From Acidobacteriota bacterium (lineage in GTDB: Bacteria; Acidobacteriota; Thermoanaerobaculia; Multivoradales; JBCCEF01), in the NCBI GenBank assembly GCA_039030395.1, contig JBCCEF010000001.1:242258-306257 (forward strand): DNA of 64,000 nucleotides, read 5' to 3'. Both the position numbers and the translations under genes were made by a program. The notes beneath the pieces are model-generated. The model ran no database searches, was not told the origin of the DNA, and worked only from the letters and a program-made list of their open reading frames with translations. Position 1 is the stretch's first letter; the number at the start of each line of letters is the position of its first letter. Shown piece by piece: positions 61,444-64,000 of this stretch.

Positions 61444-63849
61444 TCAAGCCGCTGGCAGGCGCAGGGCCAAGATGGTCTGATCGTCTTCCCGAAGGGCGCT
61501 GCCGGTGAACTTCTCGACATCCGCCAGCACCCCGTCGCGCAGGCCTTCGGGACCTTCCGGAGCGTGGCGTCGCAGACTGTCTTCGAGGCGCTCGAAGCCG
61601 AACATCTCATCGCTGCCCTCGCGGCGCGCTTCGACCACCCCGTCGCTGTAGAAGAACAAAACGTCTTCCGCTTCCAGCCGGGCGGTGCGCACGTTGACGG
61701 AGAGCGGGTTGCGCACGCCCAGGGGATAGGCCACCGATTCGAGCGTATCCACCTTGCCGCGGCGGTCGATGCGGTAGGGGAAGAGGTGCCCGGCGCTGCC
61801 GTAGTACAGCTCCCGGCGCACCGGATCGAGGAGCGCGTAGCTCAAAGTGGTCAGGAGGCGCTTGCGGGCGGTCTGATAGACCATTCGATTCATGGTGCGG
61901 AACACCGCATCGACCTCCGGATCGAAGGTCACCTGCACGGCGAGGGCGGAGCGGGCCATCGACATCACCAGGCCGCTCGATACGCCGTGGCCGGCGACAT
62001 CGCCGACGGCCAGCGCCAGCCGCCCATCGTCCAGGGCGAGCACGTCATAGAAATCGCCCCCGACCTCTGTCGCCGGCAAGTAGGCATGGGCCAGGTCCAC
62101 TCCGTTCAGCCGCGGCGGTAGGTCCGGCAGAATGGAACTCTGGATCCGCCGGGCCGTCTCCAACTCCACCCGCTGGCGCTCCCGCTCGGCGATGCGCCGG
62201 ACGTGCGGAGGAACGTCCTCGTAGCGGTATTCGAACTCCCGCGAGCTGAATAGGAACTTCGCGCTGAGCAGAAAGGGCAGGGCCACGACGGCCAGGGCGA
62301 GAGCAGCCTGGAGCTGCTGCCAGGAATCCGCCGAAGCCAGGAAAGGCAGCACGCTGACCACAACCATCTGGGTGACCTGGGCCAGCAGCGAAGTGAAGAG
62401 TCCAAAGCGGAGAAACAGAAACACAAAGGACGCCGAAACGACCAGCCAGAGCAGGACGCTCCACTTCAGCGGCAGCATGATGAGCGGAGGAAAGAACATC
62501 GCCGCCCCCAACAACACCGCCAAGGGAACACCCACCCATCGCCCCAAGCGCGTTGTGAATGAGGAAACCATCAGCAGCCGGCCGAAGATCTCCATGTAGG
62601 CGCCGTAGCCGATGCAGAACACCACGAGGGATACGGAGAACCATCGGTTGGCCTGCCACCAGGGGCCGATCAGCGAATCGAGGGGCGCATCGCCGGGCAG
62701 CAGTCGGGCCGAGATCAAGAGACCCGCCGCGATCACCACCCCTGCCACCAATCCCCGGAGCGACGCCCGGGCGACGGTGGAGTTGGCCCAGGCCCCCTGG
62801 AAAAGCGCGTCGAAGGCGGCGAGCTTCTTTCCCCAACGCTCACGGCATAGGGACTCGCCGACGGACCACGAGAGAAAGCTCATCAGAGCGATGGGAAAGG
62901 CGAACAGCAAGACGAGCTGCAGGCCCACCACGGCGTTGATCTGCCCTCGGGTGAGAACCCCGATATTCCAGCCCGAAGAGAGCTGGTGGGAGCCCATCAC
63001 GATCGACACCAAGCCGGTGACTCCAACCAGCAGAAAGACCTGCACCGCTCGGCGCACTCCGATCTCTCCCGCGTGGTAGCGACGCAGGAAAAAGAAACCG
63101 ATCACCGGCAGCAGCGGAAGGGACAGGAAGATCCAAAGCTGACCGAGCAAGGTCAGCGCCTGGTTAGCGGACTGAGCGGCGCTCCTCTCCGCATCGTCGA
63201 AGTAGGTCCGTACGCCGGTCAAGCGATCACCCGCGAACGTCACCTGCAAACCGTAGGGACTGTCCTTGCCGAAGACCCCGTCACGATCCCGGAACAGCAG
63301 CGTGTGGTCGGTGCGATTCTCCATCTCACGGCTTCGCACCACCGGCTCGTCGAAGAGCGCCAGATCGTGCCCCTGGGCGACGAGAAATTCGTTGGCGCGG
63401 CGCACCGCCTCGTCCGCAGGAATATTCGGCAGCTCCTCGTCTGGGGGTACCCGCATCTCCAGAGCCAAGGTCTCACCAGCGACATTGATTCGAGCCTTGT
63501 AGGTCCAGGCCGAAACCAGAGCCGCCGGCTCCCAAACGGTCACCTCCCAGGAGAGGAGGGCGCGTCCGAGGCGGCTGGCCCGCAGCTCTTCCGCCGAGCG
63601 CTCACCGAGCAGACTCCGGAGGCGAAGCTCCCACCGAGACTCCCCATCCATGGTGGTCGTAACATAGGGGTCCTCAGGCAGGTCGCCGAGGATTCTCAGG
63701 CGCTCCAGTCCGATCGCCTCCGCTTCCGCTACGTTGACGGTCCAATCGTCCGGCTGCAGAGGCATCGTCCAGGGATAGAGCCACACCAGGCTCGCCACAG
63801 CGGCGACGCCGAGCAGCAGCCAGAGGATCAGACTTCGGGTTCTTTCCAT
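61444..63849 (-). CDS. Membrane PP2C/SpoIIE-type serine/threonine phosphatase
   Basis: The 801-residue product has an N-terminal membrane helix (SLILWLLLGVAAVASLVWLY), an extracytoplasmic segment of about 200 residues, then eight or so helices (residues 240-540). A SpoIIE/PP2C phosphatase domain at about 560-800 has RIQSSILPDLPPRLNGVDLA, EVGGDFYDVLALDDGRLALA, VGDVAGHGVSSGLVMSMARS and ALREDDQTILALRL. The metal-binding aspartates (GDFYD, GDVAGHG, EDDQT) are all present, so the enzyme should be active. It probably dephosphorylates an anti-sigma antagonist or similar partner in response to a membrane signal. No partner lies next to it in the window. Confidence 0.93.
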   Translation of the reverse strand: MERTRSLILWLLLGVAAVASLVWLYPWTMPLQPDDWTVNVAEAEAIGLERLRILGDLPEDPYVTTTMDGESRWELRLRSLLGERSAEELRASRLGRALLSWEVTVWEPAALVSAWTYKARINVAGETLALEMRVPPDEELPNIPADEAVRRANEFLVAQGHDLALFDEPVVRSREMENRTDHTLLFRDRDGVFGKDSPYGLQVTFAGDRLTGVRTYFDDAERSAAQSANQALTLLGQLWIFLSLPLLPVIGFFFLRRYHAGEIGVRRAVQVFLLVGVTGLVSIVMGSHQLSSGWNIGVLTRGQINAVVGLQLVLLFAFPIALMSFLSWSVGESLCRERWGKKLAAFDALFQGAWANSTVARASLRGLVAGVVIAAGLLISARLLPGDAPLDSLIGPWWQANRWFSVSLVVFCIGYGAYMEIFGRLLMVSSFTTRLGRWVGVPLAVLLGAAMFFPPLIMLPLKWSVLLWLVVSASFVFLFLRFGLFTSLLAQVTQMVVVSVLPFLASADSWQQLQAALALAVVALPFLLSAKFLFSSREFEYRYEDVPPHVRRIAERERQRVELETARRIQSSILPDLPPRLNGVDLAHAYLPATEVGGDFYDVLALDDGRLALAVGDVAGHGVSSGLVMSMARSALAVQVTFDPEVDAVFRTMNRMVYQTARKRLLTTLSYALLDPVRRELYYGSAGHLFPYRIDRRGKVDTLESVAYPLGVRNPLSVNVRTARLEAEDVLFFYSDGVVEARREGSDEMFGFERLEDSLRRHAPEGPEGLRDGVLADVEKFTGSALREDDQTILALRLPAA

Positions 63850-63980
63850 CGTCTCCGTCTCCGTCTTCCCATCGCCTCGGGGTACCTGTGAACGGTCGAG
63901 GGTCGCCCCACAGTACGCCGCCGGCGCACGAATTGTTCACGGCCGAAAGATTCGGTTTCCCTCATGCTACGCTGAATTTC

Positions 63981-64000
63981 ATGGATTGGAACCCACTCTT
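63981..64000 (+). CDS. Possible start of next gene at the window edge
   Basis: An ATG at 63981 opens the frame MDWNPL up to the edge of the window, 131 bp from the divergent phosphatase start. There is no clear Shine-Dalgarno sequence. Only six codons are visible, so no identity can be given. Confidence 0.3.

Overview
This is a GC-rich bacterial chromosome window from a Gram-negative-type organism: it has a TorF-like outer-membrane porin, exported proteins, a C-terminal sorting tail of the IPTL-CTERM type and a three-subunit type-B succinate dehydrogenase. CRTAC1 (FG-GAP/ASPIC-UnbV) proteins, an X6-type ECF sigma factor paired with a TPR serine/threonine kinase, DUF4388 and Roadblock signalling proteins and RHS proteins point to Acidobacteriota (Thermoanaerobaculia-like) or a close neighbour. 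That placement is inference. No rRNA, convincing tRNA, CRISPR array, prophage or transposase was found.

Layout. 1-7 kb: the end of a flavoprotein disulfide reductase, a small repeat-bearing exported protein, an HD-domain hydrolase, a translationally coupled CRTAC1/TPR pair and a lysine-ketoglutarate-reductase-like protein. 7.1-17.15 kb: a porin, then a tight eight-gene minus-strand operon (promoter side at 17.1 kb) encoding CheY-like, CheW-like, PilJ-like chemoreceptor, CheA-REC hybrid kinase, pseudo-receiver-DUF4388, receiver-Roadblock, an Amt ammonium transporter and an unrecognised 234-residue protein. 17.6-22.4 kb: sdhCAB and pcnB. 22.4-30 kb: an intergenic region with a strong terminator and phased TGTCC repeats, then two large beta-helix surface proteins around a small membrane protein. 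30-36 kb: a MerR/TipA-like regulator with its own textbook promoter, an AraC regulator, an alpha/beta hydrolase, a frameshifted repeat protein, an enoyl-CoA hydratase and an NmrA-like protein. 36-43.6 kb: one 2538-residue RHS protein. 43.7-48.2 kb: small exported proteins, a TPR protein, a broken VOC gene and a 457-residue exported protein. 48.2-51.9 kb: TPR kinase and ECF sigma factor. 52-58.3 kb: hydrolase-OsmC fusion, GT39-like membrane protein, ndk, an S51-like pseudoenzyme and sucCD. 59-64 kb: an APH-aminotransferase fusion and a membrane SpoIIE-type phosphatase.

Three things stand out. (1) The chemosensory operon ends in an ammonium transporter and an unknown protein, which suggests ammonium-linked control of motility or pili, with output through a CheY-like protein and a Roadblock (MglB-like) response regulator. 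(2) Two families of structured intergenic elements occur. One has two 158-nt copies at 46.4 and 56.1 kb. The other has two inverted copies at 58.5-59.0 kb whose terminal and inner stems differ in sequence but stay paired, which looks like covariation in a structured RNA. (3) There are several decayed or degenerate genes: a C7-tract frameshift at 33.2 kb, a truncated VOC gene at 45.3 kb and an S51-like protein without its catalytic serine.

Central metabolism is represented by sdhCAB, sucCD and ndk, all on the minus strand; the rest is mostly signalling, surface and lineage-specific genes. Start sites were chosen by Shine-Dalgarno fit and family length, and alternatives are named where the choice is open.
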